A stretch of 64,000 bases of DNA from Floridanema aerugineum (GCF_041929345.1 NZ_JBHFNQ010000161.1:1-64000), one strand, 5' to 3'; positions 52,204-61,977 are shown, counted from the stretch's first letter. The notes: generated by a model not told the origin, from the sequence alone. Program-made: numbers and translations.

Positions 52204-54665
52204 AAGGTTTGATCAGGAATGGTAAAGAAGAATGTGGTGCCAAGGTTGGGAGTAGATTCTGCCCAAATTTGCCCACCATGTCGCAACACAATTTTTTTGC
52301 AAATCGCTAAACCAATACCAGTACCGGGGTACTCACGCCGCGTGTGCAGTCTTTTAAACACTTCAAAAATTCGCTCCAGGTATTGAGGTTTAATGCCAAT
52401 TCCATTATCCTCTACCTGAAAAAGAAAGTCGGTTTCCCGTTGAGTTGCCCGAATTTTAATCCGGGGACGATCCTGTTGGCAAAACTTAATTGCATTACCA
52501 ATTAAATTTTGAAATAGTTGCACCAGTTGGCTTTGATCGGCGTTGATTGTGGGCAATGGTTCAACTATAATTTCGGCATTGCTTTGTGCGATCGCAATCT
52601 GCAAATTTCGCAGCGCCTCTTTTACTACGGCATTGCAATCTGTCATGGCAAACTCTTTGCCCCGGGTGCCGACTCGCGAGTATGCTAACAAATCTTGAAT
52701 CAGGAGTTGCATTCGTTTTGCCCCATCAATGATAAACTCCGCATAAGAATGGGCAGTTTCATCAAAGCGATCGCCATACTCGCTCATCAACAGTTGAGTA
52801 TAGCCCGTGACTGCCCGCAGCGGTTCCTGTAAATCGTGAGAAGCAACATAAGCAAACTGTTCTAATTCCTGATTCGATCGCTTTAACTCTTGCTCCACCA
52901 GTTTCTTATTAGTAATATCTAAGATCATCAGAAAGCAACCTTGCACCTGTCGATCAGGGTTCCAATCCGGTAAAATGCTGATCTGGAAGCAGTGCTGCGT
53001 TCTTCCCTCCTGCCCAAACAGATGTTCATAGGTAACGGTTTCACCTGTGAGGACGCGATCGAGATATCCCTGCATAACTTTGTAAAACTGAGGATCTATA
53101 ATTTCGCCCATTGGCTTACCCAAAATCTCTTCCCGATTTTGTTTAAACCAAACTTCATAAGTCCGATTAACAAATTGGTAGCGTTGCTCGATATCAAGAT
53201 AGATAATGCAGACGGGGAGAGAATCCGTAATCAAGCGGAGAAACTCTTGGCTTCTTTGTAAAGCGGCTTGGGCTTGCTTGCGATCTGTGATGTCACGAAA
53301 ATTACCCCAAAGGACTGTTTCATCTCCCAGATCGATCGAGGTGCCTGTAATCTCGGCAGGAAAGCAACGTCCGTCTTTCCGAACTACCAGCACGTCTAAA
53401 CAGCGATCGGTTTCCCGTTGTGCCATGCTAGCAAATGCCTGCATTGCCCTGTCTATATCCGGGGCTGGATGCAACTTCGAGGCATGAAGCTTCAGCAGTT
53501 CCGCCTCTGTGTAACCCAGCATTTCCAAGGCTTTCTGGTTAGCTTCTAGAAGATTGCCTTGGGTATCTGCCACCAAAATCGCATCACAAGCGCCATCCAT
53601 CAGGGCACGGTAGCGTCGTTCGCTTTTACGCAAGGCGGCAGTGCGTTCCTCAACTCGCTGTTCTAGTTCTTCGTTCAGCTGCAAAATTGTCAACTCTGCC
53701 TGTCTGCGTTCGGTAATGTCTTCAATCGCAGCCATCAGACAAATCTGCGCTTCAAAATGGAATAGTTCAGCAGAAATGCGACAAAGAATTGGCTCCCCGT
53801 TATGTTTTTGGAAATTTACTTCATAGTTTCTCAGATTACCTTGAGATCGCAATTGCTCAAGCATCTTTGGCTGCTGGGCAACATTCTGCCACAATTGCAA
53901 TTCCAGCATTGTCCGTCCAATCGCTTCTTCGCGATCGTAGCCAAACAACCACTCAAACCCGTGATTCACATCTAAAATAAATCCGTCCCCCAGAGTAATG
54001 ATACAGTTGGCAATCGGACTGCTATAAAAGGCTTTGGAAAACTTATCTTGTGACAGTTGCAGTGCCGCTTCTGCCTCCTGATGTTTTTGCTTTGCCCGTA
54101 ATGCCAAAATGCCAAAGCTCAGGCTATTGGCGAGTTCTGTCAACAAGGTGACTTCTGGTGGATTAAAGGCTTCGGCTTCCGTCGAGTAAATATTCAACGT
54201 GCCAAAAACTTCTTCCCCATCCAACAGGGGTAAAACCAGTGAGGATTGGTAGCCCCGTTGCTGTGCTGCTGCTCGCCAAGGCGCAAATTTTGGATCTTCT
54301 AGCATATTTTGGCAGGCAATGGGTTGGTGCGATCGAATCGCTCTCCCCGTCGGTCCCTGTCCCCGTTCCGTATCTGCCCAAGTAATGTTTATACTCTTCA
54401 AATAGTCAGCTTCATAACCTGCCCAAACAACTGGTTGAACCGACTTCGCTTCATCGTGACACACATATCCCACCCATGCCATCCGATACGCCGCTTCTTC
54501 GGTAATCAGTTGGCACAGTGTTTGTAACAAGGTCATTTCATCCGTTGCTCGAATCACAGCCTGTGTACAGGCACTTAAAACTCGCAATGTCCGGTTGACT
54601 ATCTGAAAATCGCGCTCCAGATCTTGAGGTTGGTTTGGCGGTAACTGGTTTGGCAAATGATCCAC
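52200..54665 (-). CDS. GAF/multi-PAS sensor histidine kinase
   Basis: A soluble sensor kinase of 821 residues. Domains in order: N-terminal GAF (about 30-195), PAS 1 (205-320), coiled coil (LNEELEQRVEERTAALRKSE), PAS 2 (345-465), PAS 3 (470-595), HisKA with His in FAYVASHDLQEPLRAV, and HATPase (N-box LIGNAIKFC, G1 DNGIGI, G2 GTGIGLAIC). No bilin-binding phytochrome cysteine motif or PHY domain is evident, so it is probably a redox, ligand or gas sensor; the signal is unknown. It overlaps the Rcp1-like regulator by 4 bp. Confidence 0.92.
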   Translation of the reverse strand: MDHLPNQLPPNQPQDLERDFQIVNRTLRVLSACTQAVIRATDEMTLLQTLCQLITEEAAYRMAWVGYVCHDEAKSVQPVVWAGYEADYLKSINITWADTERGQGPTGRAIRSHQPIACQNMLEDPKFAPWRAAAQQRGYQSSLVLPLLDGEEVFGTLNIYSTEAEAFNPPEVTLLTELANSLSFGILALRAKQKHQEAEAALQLSQDKFSKAFYSSPIANCIITLGDGFILDVNHGFEWLFGYDREEAIGRTMLELQLWQNVAQQPKMLEQLRSQGNLRNYEVNFQKHNGEPILCRISAELFHFEAQICLMAAIEDITERRQAELTILQLNEELEQRVEERTAALRKSERRYRALMDGACDAILVADTQGNLLEANQKALEMLGYTEAELLKLHASKLHPAPDIDRAMQAFASMAQRETDRCLDVLVVRKDGRCFPAEITGTSIDLGDETVLWGNFRDITDRKQAQAALQRSQEFLRLITDSLPVCIIYLDIEQRYQFVNRTYEVWFKQNREEILGKPMGEIIDPQFYKVMQGYLDRVLTGETVTYEHLFGQEGRTQHCFQISILPDWNPDRQVQGCFLMILDITNKKLVEQELKRSNQELEQFAYVASHDLQEPLRAVTGYTQLLMSEYGDRFDETAHSYAEFIIDGAKRMQLLIQDLLAYSRVGTRGKEFAMTDCNAVVKEALRNLQIAIAQSNAEIIVEPLPTINADQSQLVQLFQNLIGNAIKFCQQDRPRIKIRATQRETDFLFQVEDNGIGIKPQYLERIFEVFKRLHTRREYPGTGIGLAICKKIVLRHGGQIWAESTPNLGTTFFFTIPDQTL

Positions 54666-54816
54666 AATTACAAAGCAAAAATAAAAGGTTTCATCTTAGA
54701 AGATTACGCCAGAAAAGGGAACAGAACCTTTAGCTTAAACTGTTGTTAACAAAGCTCTGCTTTAATTAATTTTAGACCTTTGCCCAGTTCTCTTCGGAAT
54801 CAAGGGGGAGAAATTT

Positions 54817-55479
54817 TCACCCCCTTTTTAACCCGGCGATTAAAGAATTTTCTAAGACTTCGGTTAAGACAATGGCAGTTTTTTTGTCGTTTTCTTGACG
54901 ATAATCTCGGCTATAAATTGGCGGTTGGATGTTAATGAATACATCGGCTAAGAAGTTAGCACTTGGTTGATATTTTAAGGTAACGGGAACGATCGGGATT
55001 GAGGCGGGTTGAGGTAATTTGGCTTCGGCTTGTAAAACTAATCTAGCTAATCCTGGTTTGAGCGATCGCAAAATTCGATCGCGCACAATACCCCCTTCAG
55101 GAAATAACACCAATTTTTTCCCATCTTGTAACAACTCAATTGCATTACGCATACTTGATACGCTAGGATGACTTAAGTCTACCGGGAAAGCTCCCAACCT
55201 TTCAATAAACCAGCCTTGCATCCCCGCAAATTGATTAGCATTAGTCATGAAAAATAGCGGTTCTCTGCTAAGTAAAGCAATTAACAACGGGTCCCAACGG
55301 CTATAATGTTTCGGTGCCATCACCAATGGGCCAAATTCTGGTAAATATTCCTCGCCTTTAATAAGAATTTTGCCAAAGTACAAGCTAAGAAAAATTCGAT
55401 GAATTGGGAAAAGTGACCAATAAAGCCAAGGAGATATTTGCGGCGATAAGGTAATTTGAGAGTTCCTTTGTAAAATCAT
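54817..55479 (-). CDS. 1-acyl-sn-glycerol-3-phosphate acyltransferase family protein
   Basis: A PlsC-like acyltransferase of about 220 residues for phospholipid synthesis or remodelling. The catalytic HX4D is in APKHYSRWDPLL, and the substrate-binding FPEG in LVLFPEGGIVRD. Family blocks GAFPVDL and IPIVPVTLKY follow. A TTG 36 bp upstream (55515) could also start the frame; ATG 55479 is preferred. It is divergent from the cyanophycinase-like gene. Substrate preference cannot be read. Confidence 0.88.
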   Translation of the reverse strand: MILQRNSQITLSPQISPWLYWSLFPIHRIFLSLYFGKILIKGEEYLPEFGPLVMAPKHYSRWDPLLIALLSREPLFFMTNANQFAGMQGWFIERLGAFPVDLSHPSVSSMRNAIELLQDGKKLVLFPEGGIVRDRILRSLKPGLARLVLQAEAKLPQPASIPIVPVTLKYQPSANFLADVFINIQPPIYSRDYRQENDKKTAIVLTEVLENSLIAGLKRG

Positions 55480-55547
55480 GAATAAGATATGGTATAATTC
55501 CCCAAAACTCAGCAATCAATCTACTTAAAAATTAAAAATTAAGGAAA

Positions 55548-56840
55548 ATGAATAAGCGGTCATGGTTGGTATTAGTTATTTTTGCGATCGCCGTACTCAT
55601 TAGAGTAATTCCTCTTAGTTTAGCAAACAATAAAGAAACAGCAACAACTGTGAAATCATCTCCCTTACCTTCACCTTCATTAGTAATTGCCGGCGGTAAT
55701 CTCCGTTACGATAATGCCGAAGTTTTCCAGAAAATCATCCAATTAGCTGGAGGAAAAGGCGCGAGAATTGCCGTTTTACCAACAGCGAGTGGTAATCCCA
55801 TAAAAAATGGTAACTATTCAGTAGAAGCATTAAAAAAATACGGTGCCCAACCAATTCTTTTCCCCGTTGCTATAGAAAATATAGATGTAGATTACCAAGA
55901 AGCGGTTAACGATTCTACCTTAATAAAAAAAGTAGAAACCTGTAAAGGAGTTTACTTTACTGGCGGTTCCCAAGAAAGAATAACTCAGGCGCTTTATACC
56001 AAAACCGGGGAAAAAACACCACTATTAGATGCCATTTGGAAAATCTATAAAAAAGGCGGTGTAATTGCTGGAACTAGTGCAGGTGCAGCAATTATGAGTG
56101 ATACCATGTTTCGTGACGCAAGCAATGTATTAAGCGTTTTGAAAAATGGGGTAACTGAAGGTAAAGAAATAGATAAAGGATTAGGTTTTATCGGTAAGGA
56201 TATTTTCATCGATCAGCATTTCTTTATTCGGGGAAGATTTGCCCGTTCCTTAGTAGTCATGAAAAAGAAAGGCTACAATTTAGGAATAGGTGTAGATGAA
56301 AATACTGCGTTAGTAGTGAAGAATAACATTGCTGAAGTCATCGGATACAAAGGTGCTTTAGTCATGGATTTATCTGCCGCCACTACTAACCCAAGTATTA
56401 AAGAGTTTAATATCAAAAATGTTAAATTAACCTATTTGGATCGGGGCGATAAATTTAATTTACAAACCAAAGAAGTGATTGTCCATCCGCTAAAATTAGC
56501 GGGAACCAAAGTAGAACCGAACAATCCCAGTTATCAACCTCATTTTAATCATCAGAAATTGTATCCCGATATCTTGGCAAATTCAACTTTAGTAGATTTG
56601 ATGTCTAACTTTGTTGATAACGAGCAAAAAGAAGTAATTGGGTTAGCATTTACCAATGTTCCCGAAGATGAAAAACCCGAATTAGGTTTTGAATTTAAAT
56701 TTAGAAAAGGAGCAGATACCAGGGGATATTTTACCAGTGCATTTGGCAGTGAAGATTACACAGTGATGAATATTTATTTGGATGTAACACCAATTCGGAT
56801 GACTGACAAATTGTACGAATACATCCGTCTAGAAGCTTGA
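55548..56840 (+). CDS. Cyanophycinase-like peptidase (S51), exported
   Basis: A serine peptidase-fold protein of 430 residues resembling cyanophycinase, which degrades cyanophycin (multi-Arg-poly-Asp) to dipeptides. The N terminus has a signal or anchor segment (about 5-25), so it is likely outside the cytoplasm or membrane-bound, unlike classical cytosolic CphB. The nucleophile elbow is GTSAGAAI and IDQHFFIRGRFARSL carries the conserved His. About 130 C-terminal residues extend beyond the peptidase core; I do not recognise a domain there. The substrate is therefore uncertain: cyanophycin, or another peptide. The 3' end touches a decayed tnpB. Confidence 0.82.
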   Translation: MNKRSWLVLVIFAIAVLIRVIPLSLANNKETATTVKSSPLPSPSLVIAGGNLRYDNAEVFQKIIQLAGGKGARIAVLPTASGNPIKNGNYSVEALKKYGAQPILFPVAIENIDVDYQEAVNDSTLIKKVETCKGVYFTGGSQERITQALYTKTGEKTPLLDAIWKIYKKGGVIAGTSAGAAIMSDTMFRDASNVLSVLKNGVTEGKEIDKGLGFIGKDIFIDQHFFIRGRFARSLVVMKKKGYNLGIGVDENTALVVKNNIAEVIGYKGALVMDLSAATTNPSIKEFNIKNVKLTYLDRGDKFNLQTKEVIVHPLKLAGTKVEPNNPSYQPHFNHQKLYPDILANSTLVDLMSNFVDNEQKEVIGLAFTNVPEDEKPELGFEFKFRKGADTRGYFTSAFGSEDYTVMNIYLDVTPIRMTDKLYEYIRLEA

Positions 56841-57487
56841 ATCTTTTTGGTTCGATTTGGCGCACGCACACCAAGCAAAGCTTTAGATTTTTGTTTGATT
56901 TGTGATTCAGCCTTCTTGGTGAATCTGGGATTCTCTAGCTCGGTAAAATCAGAACCATCGTAAAGAGTCAATGCGGTTTCTGTTCCCAGATCGAAAGCAA
57001 TTATTGACTCATATTTTAGGTCTGAATTGGAGCCAAACTTACATTCGGGAGTAGGAACATCGATAGTAATTCCTAAGTCGTTAAGGAGCAAGCTTCCATG
57101 CTTACCGTTACTGTTGATTTTCCACCCCGATTTGGCTGGATAACACCAACCTGAATAATCCCGAATCGATTTGAATTTTGGGAGTTTTCTTATTCCTTGA
57201 AAAAACCCACCGTAAGCCAAGTCAACTCGCTTCACTGTCGCTTGTAACGACTGCGAATGGAGATAGCCAAACTCCTTTCATTCTTTCTTAAATGCTGGCA
57301 AACAATTTTGTTGCTCAAAATAAGAAACATTGTATTTGTTCGCTCTCCACTCATAGCGGCGATGCGCTACGCAAGCATTGTACAAATAACCATGCAATCG
57401 ACGCGCACCAAATAAGGCTCTTTCTTGAGTCTGGTTTGGGTGAATTCTAAATGTGGCGCGTCGAATTGCCATCATTACTGTTATCAA
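56841..57487 (-). pseudogene. Decayed tnpB fragment
   Basis: The N-terminal half of a TnpB (IS200/IS605 or IS1341 type): MAIRRATFRIHPNQTQ start region, YNACVAHRRYEWRANK, then after a TGA (57278-57280) the same frame continues SLQATVKRVDLAYGGFFQGI and reaches the RuvC segment IIAFDLGTETALTL. The stop probably replaces a Trp codon (TGG to TGA), as the frame is unbroken on both sides. The C-terminal half, with the second and third catalytic residues, is missing. It is unrelated in sequence detail to the intact tnpB at 21896. Confidence 0.8.
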
Positions 57488-57548
57488 TTACCCTAAAATA
57501 TTAGCACAAATCTTAGAATTATGCGGACGCTACGCGATTTTTTAGTTG

Positions 57549-57594
57549 GTCGCTATCCATCCCCCCTTTCTTAAAAGGGGGGATGGATAGCGAC
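57549..57594. repeat. Perfect 21-bp-arm hairpin
   Basis: GTCGCTATCCATCCCCCCTT is followed by its complement after a 4-nt loop (57570-57573). It lies between the decayed tnpB and the next palindromic repeat. Confidence 0.9.
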
Positions 57595-57614
57595 ATTTCC
57601 GTTAAAACCTCTAG

Positions 57615-57669
57615 GTACGTTGTTGCGCTCGACTCGCCTTTGTTTAGCGAAGACAGCGCAACAACGTAC
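57615..57669. repeat. GTACGTTGTTGCGCT hairpin repeat
   Basis: 15-bp perfect arms (57615-57629 and 57655-57669), same family as 11194-11233. The interior here (CGACTCGCCTTTGTTTAGCG) differs. Confidence 0.88.
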
Positions 57670-57678
57670 TTTTCTGAG

Positions 57679-58464
57679 TTAGTTATTTAAGGCACGTAAA
57701 AAGCGTTGCATACTGGCAAAAATTCCGGGTTTTTTCGGTTTTGGTGCATCACCAGAATTACCCGTTGCTGGTTGAGTTACTGACATTAAAATTTGATCGA
57801 TTTCCTCACCAACAGGTTTTTTCGGTAATTCCACTAACAGTTTATATTCGCCGTTAGTTTCTAACCAAACTTGCCATAAACCAGGATAACAACGGAAAAT
57901 TGCTGCGCCTTCTAAGGGGCGGACATAGTAACAGGAAAACAGGGTACTAAATAAACGTTGGCGTAGTTGACGGGCGGCGTAACCAATTCCTACTGTACCT
58001 GCATCTTCTAAGTGAGGATTGAGTAAAACTACAGGTCGATCGCCAACTGCATTACAAATTTTTTCCACTTCCCCTACTTCCACAGAACTGGGATCAACTA
58101 GTAGAAAAACATCATCTTCAGCGGCAATTTTGTCTTGAATTGGTAATCTACCTAACCCAATATCTTCTAATTTGTAAGGAATATCTTTTCCCCAGTCGCG
58201 TCGCGCTAACGCCGCTGCACCTGCATCCGGGAAAAATACTTTGACTTGGGGACTAGTTTTTGCTTTTGTTTCTTCACTTTTTTGGAAAGTTGGCAAATTA
58301 TCGAACACTGGGAGAAATTGTAGCGCGATCGATTGCGCTTGTAAGGCGATTTCGGGAAATACCATTTCCACTTGGATTCTAGTTTGTCCATCGGCGATCG
58401 CCGCTAGGGTAGCTTGTTGAGCTTGGGCGATCGCTTCTTCTAACGTTTTGGGAAGTTCCACCAT
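57679..58464 (-). CDS. DUF1995 family protein
   Basis: A 261-residue soluble protein matching DUF1995, found in cyanobacteria and plant chloroplasts (related plastid proteins act in photosystem assembly, which is not proof for this one). Seen are MVELPKTLEEAIAQAQQAT, VKVFFPDAGAAALARRDW, VFLLVDPSSVEVGEVEKICN and RPVVLLNPHLEDAG, then a C-terminal FRCYPGLWQVWLE. Starts with ATG 58464. It appears monocistronic and divergent from the TAXI gene. Confidence 0.82.
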   Translation of the reverse strand: MVELPKTLEEAIAQAQQATLAAIADGQTRIQVEMVFPEIALQAQSIALQFLPVFDNLPTFQKSEETKAKTSPQVKVFFPDAGAAALARRDWGKDIPYKLEDIGLGRLPIQDKIAAEDDVFLLVDPSSVEVGEVEKICNAVGDRPVVLLNPHLEDAGTVGIGYAARQLRQRLFSTLFSCYYVRPLEGAAIFRCYPGLWQVWLETNGEYKLLVELPKKPVGEEIDQILMSVTQPATGNSGDAPKPKKPGIFASMQRFLRALNN

Positions 58465-58547
58465 AGAGGTTTTGCGGCTGAGTTTCAGGTTATCTTATTA
58501 TCATCAATAGTATTATTCAAAAACGCCACTCACACCATCTAAAATTT

Positions 58548-59888
58548 ATGAACCGTAAATTTATTGCTTCTGTTTCGATCGCTGCTTTATGTTTAGCAAT
58601 CACTGGTGCGGCTATTTGGAAATTAGTAAAAGAACAAAATAGTCCGAGCGAACTAAAACTTGCCACAGGTAGTAAAGGTGGAGATTACTATACTTTTGGT
58701 GAAGCGATTCGGCGCGTAATTGAGAAAAATGAACCGCAGATCAAACTACAAGTAATACCTACCAATGGAGCCGATGAAAATATGCAGCTTCTAAATGATG
58801 GTAAAGTACAACTTGCCCTGGTGCAGAATGATACCCCAGCTAAACCTTCCGCCCGTGCTATTGCTCTACTTTATCCCGAAGTTTTCCATTTAATTGCTGC
58901 CAAAAAGTCTCCTATTCAAACTATTTTTGATCTCAAAGGTAAACGAATTGCTTTAATGCCTAAAGGTAGTGGTTCTTATAATGCTTTTTGGATTTTAGCT
59001 CAACATTATGATTTAAAACCTACGGACTTTCAATGGTTCCAAATGACTCCCCAAAAAGCAGCATTAGCTTTGCGTAACGGTCAAGTAGATGCGGTTTTTC
59101 GGACTTTGCCCATTGGTAATAGTTGGACAAAAGAATTGCTGAGAACAACTGAAGCTAGGATGATTCCGATCGAGCAAGCAGCCGCAATGAAAATTGCTTA
59201 TCCTTATTTGATTGATAGTACAATTCCCAAAGGAACTTACAAAGCTATTCCGGCTGTTCCTGAATATAATTTACCTACTGTTGGTGTGCAAGCGGCATTA
59301 ATTACTAATGAAAATGTGTCGGCAAATTTAGTTAAGAAAATCACCAGTATTTTATATGAATATCGTCATAATTTGGTAAAAATTGAACCGAAAGCTGCGA
59401 CAATTTCTCAACCAGATATCGGGCAAAATTTAGGATTAACTTTGCATGAAGGAGCGAGAAACTACTACGATCGCGAAAAACCAGCTTTTTTGAATGAAAA
59501 TGCCGAAGTGATTGCTTTATTGATGTCAATTGCCACTTTAATTGGTTCTGGTTTGTGGTCTTTACGTTCCCATTTTTCCGATAAACAAAAGAACCGTGCT
59601 GATAAGTACAATTTAGAAATTGTAACTTTAACAGAAACCGCACGCCAGACCGATAAATTAGAAGACTTGGAAAACTTACGCCAAGAATTATTCAGAATTT
59701 TTCGGGAAGTTGTGCAAGACTTAGATGAAGATCGCATTTCCCCCGAATCTTTCCAATCCTTTGCCTTTTCTTGGCAAGTAGCAATCAATACTATCCATCA
59801 TAAAGAAATTGTGACAATTAATAAGTTACATAATCCTAAGAATTTGGCAGTAGAGCTTTCTGAAGTGGAGTCGATAAATAATAGATAA
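58548..59888 (+). CDS. TAXI-family TRAP-type solute-binding protein with membrane and cytosolic C terminus
   Basis: A 446-residue protein. An N-terminal anchor or signal (about 5-27) is followed by a periplasmic-binding fold of the TAXI type (ELKLATGSKGGDYYTFGEAI, IQTIFDLKGKRIALMPKGSGS, LRNGQVDAVFRTLPIG). Another TM segment lies at about 320-340 (VIALLMSIATLIGSGLWSL), followed by a cytosolic helical tail of about 100 residues (ETARQTDKLEDLENLRQELFRIFREVVQDL). TRAP systems need a large permease; none is in the window. It may sense a ligand rather than transport it. Confidence 0.78.
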   Translation: MNRKFIASVSIAALCLAITGAAIWKLVKEQNSPSELKLATGSKGGDYYTFGEAIRRVIEKNEPQIKLQVIPTNGADENMQLLNDGKVQLALVQNDTPAKPSARAIALLYPEVFHLIAAKKSPIQTIFDLKGKRIALMPKGSGSYNAFWILAQHYDLKPTDFQWFQMTPQKAALALRNGQVDAVFRTLPIGNSWTKELLRTTEARMIPIEQAAAMKIAYPYLIDSTIPKGTYKAIPAVPEYNLPTVGVQAALITNENVSANLVKKITSILYEYRHNLVKIEPKAATISQPDIGQNLGLTLHEGARNYYDREKPAFLNENAEVIALLMSIATLIGSGLWSLRSHFSDKQKNRADKYNLEIVTLTETARQTDKLEDLENLRQELFRIFREVVQDLDEDRISPESFQSFAFSWQVAINTIHHKEIVTINKLHNPKNLAVELSEVESINNR

Positions 59889-59891
59889 ACA

Positions 59892-59931
59892 AATTTTAGA
59901 TTTGAGATTTTCAAACCTCAAATCTAAAATT
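59892..59931. terminator. Bidirectional terminator
   Basis: 15-bp perfect stem (AATTTTAGATTTGAG / CTCAAATCTAAAATT) with a T run after it. It lies between the convergent TAXI and TPR genes, fitting Rho-independent termination for both. Confidence 0.8.
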
Positions 59932-59939
59932 TTTTGATT

Positions 59940-60563
59940 TTAACAGCCTTTCATTTCTTGCCCCCGATTCGGAGCAACGAGCGGCCAATTGGTTTTTAAT
60001 CTACTTTCGTCTTTATGTTGCACTGCGTAAATTAACTCCATCATTTGAGCGAATTTAAATCTAAATAACCTTGCCTCGGCTTGAAAATCAGCGATCGCTG
60101 CTTGCTCCTGACCCAAAAAATAATAAGCGAATCCTCTATTTTCTCTGACTAAAGGCGTAGAACCATTAAGTTTAATTGATTGGGTATAATCAGCAATAGC
60201 AGCCCGATAATTGCCCGATCGCGCAAATGCACTTCCCCGATTAGCATAAACTAAATGAGCATTAGGAAAATCAGGTTTGAGGCGCAACAGAAAATTAAAA
60301 TTGGCGAACGCATTCGGTAAATTTCCTAATAATACATAACTGTTACCTCGGTAGAGATAAATGTTTGCATAGTTAGGATTAAGCCGCAACGCTTGATAGA
60401 AATTAGTCAAAGCACTGCTTAACTTATAATTAAAATAGTCTCGCTTACCTTGACAAAAATACTGCTCTACCGAAACATTAGGAGATTTAGCTAAGTTAGT
60501 CGGAGCGATCGCATTTTCCAGTAAACAATTTGAGGCCAAATAAGCTGAACAAATTGACAACAT
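59940..60563 (-). CDS. Tetratricopeptide-repeat protein
   Basis: A 207-residue protein with a hydrophobic N terminus (possible signal or anchor, about 1-20) and three to four TPR units: YFCQGKRDYFNYKLSSALTN, ANIYLYRGNSYVLLGNLPNA, VYANRGSAFARSGNYRAAIA and VRENRGFAYYFLGQEQAAIA. TPRs mediate protein contacts; the partner is unknown. It lies downstream of the cysteine desulfurase on the same strand (57 bp). Confidence 0.82.
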   Translation of the reverse strand: MLSICSAYLASNCLLENAIAPTNLAKSPNVSVEQYFCQGKRDYFNYKLSSALTNFYQALRLNPNYANIYLYRGNSYVLLGNLPNAFANFNFLLRLKPDFPNAHLVYANRGSAFARSGNYRAAIADYTQSIKLNGSTPLVRENRGFAYYFLGQEQAAIADFQAEARLFRFKFAQMMELIYAVQHKDESRLKTNWPLVAPNRGQEMKGC

Positions 60564-60620
60564 GATTACCTATTCAATTTATATACACAAAAACACTTAC
60601 AGCACTTGCAAAGGTAAAAA

Positions 60621-61811
60621 CTAGACTTTAGATAAAGCTGGTTCTGGAGTCAACCTTTGTAAAATTTGCTGCAAAACCATCGCTGTCCAATCTACATCTT
60701 CTTCCGTAGTATAACGCCCCAAAGTCAGACGAATTCCAGCCTTAGCCAGTTTATTGCTGTAGCCCATTGCCAATAATATTGGACTAGGATTAAGTTTACC
60801 GCTGTTACAAGCCGCACCAGCACTAATCCCAATTCCTGCTAAATTTAATTGGCGAACGATCGTTTTCCCACTTAATTTTTTCCCATCAGCATTTAGCAAA
60901 CAGAAACTTACATGATGGGGTAAACGCTGCCAACGATGACCAGTAGATTGCAGATCTGCCACATTAGATAATAAGTCAAAAAGACGATCGCGCAACCGGA
61001 TTAACCTGGGCGTTTCTTGACCCATTTCTTGCGCCGCCAACTCCGCCGCTACACCAAAACCTGCAATTATTGGCACAGCTTGAGTTCCCGATCGCAATTT
61101 CATTTCCTGACCCCCACCACCCAACAAAGGCACCAACTCCACACCCGGACGCACATACAACGCCCCCGCACCTTGAGGGCCATAAATTTTATGACTAGAA
61201 AGGGAGAGTAAATCTACCCCTAATTTTTGCACATCGATCGGCAATCTTCCCGCCACTTGCACCGCATCAGTATGAAATAATGCCCCATGAGAGCGGGCAA
61301 TTTCGCTCAATTTTTCAATTGGTTGTAAAGTTCCTACTTCACTTTGACCATAAATAATTGAAACTAAAACTGTATTCGTTCGCGAAGCGTCCCCTTTGGG
61401 GAATCGCAAAGCATTTTCTAAATCATTCGGATTCACCCAACCCCAATTATCCACAGGTAAACGAGTGATTTCCCAACCCCAACTTTCCAGTAACTTTGCA
61501 GGTTCCGAAATCGCCGAATGTTCCACACTAGAAATAATAATATGTTGTGGTTGAGAGTAACATCGCGCCACCCCCATAATTGCCAAATTATCTGCTTCCG
61601 TACCACCAGAAGTAAAAATAATCCCATCAGCAGGCGCATTAATTAACCCTGCAACCTGCATTCTCGCTTGTTCTAAAACCGTTGCTGCCCTTTGACCCCA
61701 CTCATGCAAACTGGAAGGATTTCCCCACTGTTGAGAGAGGATTTGTTGCATCAGTGCGATCGCCTCTGGACGGGGCGGAGTTGTAGCGCTGTAATCTAAA
61801 TAAATTTGCAT
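60621..61811 (-). CDS. Cysteine desulfurase (NifS/IscS-like)
   Basis: A PLP-dependent enzyme of 396 residues that releases sulfur from cysteine for Fe-S clusters and thio-cofactors. The N terminus is MQIYLDYSATTPPRPEAI. The PLP lysine is in LLSLSSHKIYGPQGAG and the active-site cysteine in SAGAACNSGK. Group I features are present. A short insert, about FPKGDASR after ENALR, is encoded by a palindromic repeat (TTCGCGAA and TCCCCTTTGGGGA, about 61378-61406) and keeps the frame. The enzyme is probably still active since catalytic residues are intact. Confidence 0.9.
   Translation of the reverse strand: MQIYLDYSATTPPRPEAIALMQQILSQQWGNPSSLHEWGQRAATVLEQARMQVAGLINAPADGIIFTSGGTEADNLAIMGVARCYSQPQHIIISSVEHSAISEPAKLLESWGWEITRLPVDNWGWVNPNDLENALRFPKGDASRTNTVLVSIIYGQSEVGTLQPIEKLSEIARSHGALFHTDAVQVAGRLPIDVQKLGVDLLSLSSHKIYGPQGAGALYVRPGVELVPLLGGGGQEMKLRSGTQAVPIIAGFGVAAELAAQEMGQETPRLIRLRDRLFDLLSNVADLQSTGHRWQRLPHHVSFCLLNADGKKLSGKTIVRQLNLAGIGISAGAACNSGKLNPSPILLAMGYSNKLAKAGIRLTLGRYTTEEDVDWTAMVLQQILQRLTPEPALSKV
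61376..61411. repeat. Palindromic repeat inserted in the cysteine desulfurase gene
   Basis: CGTTCGCGAAGCG, TCCCCTTTGGGGA and TCGC, a dispersed cyanobacterial palindrome, are in frame and add about 8 residues to the protein. Confidence 0.65.
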
Positions 61812-61977
61812 ATTTCTAACTCTAACAGTTTCAGCAACAAGTATAAAAAAGTTTTGAGTTTTAAGTTATAGAGGCTAGTTTTATCCAGAGATTGTTTATT
61901 GATGACAAATATTGTCTACTCTCACCCGCCCCTACATAAACTTCCCTTTGCTCCCTTTGCTCCCTTTGCTCCCCTGC

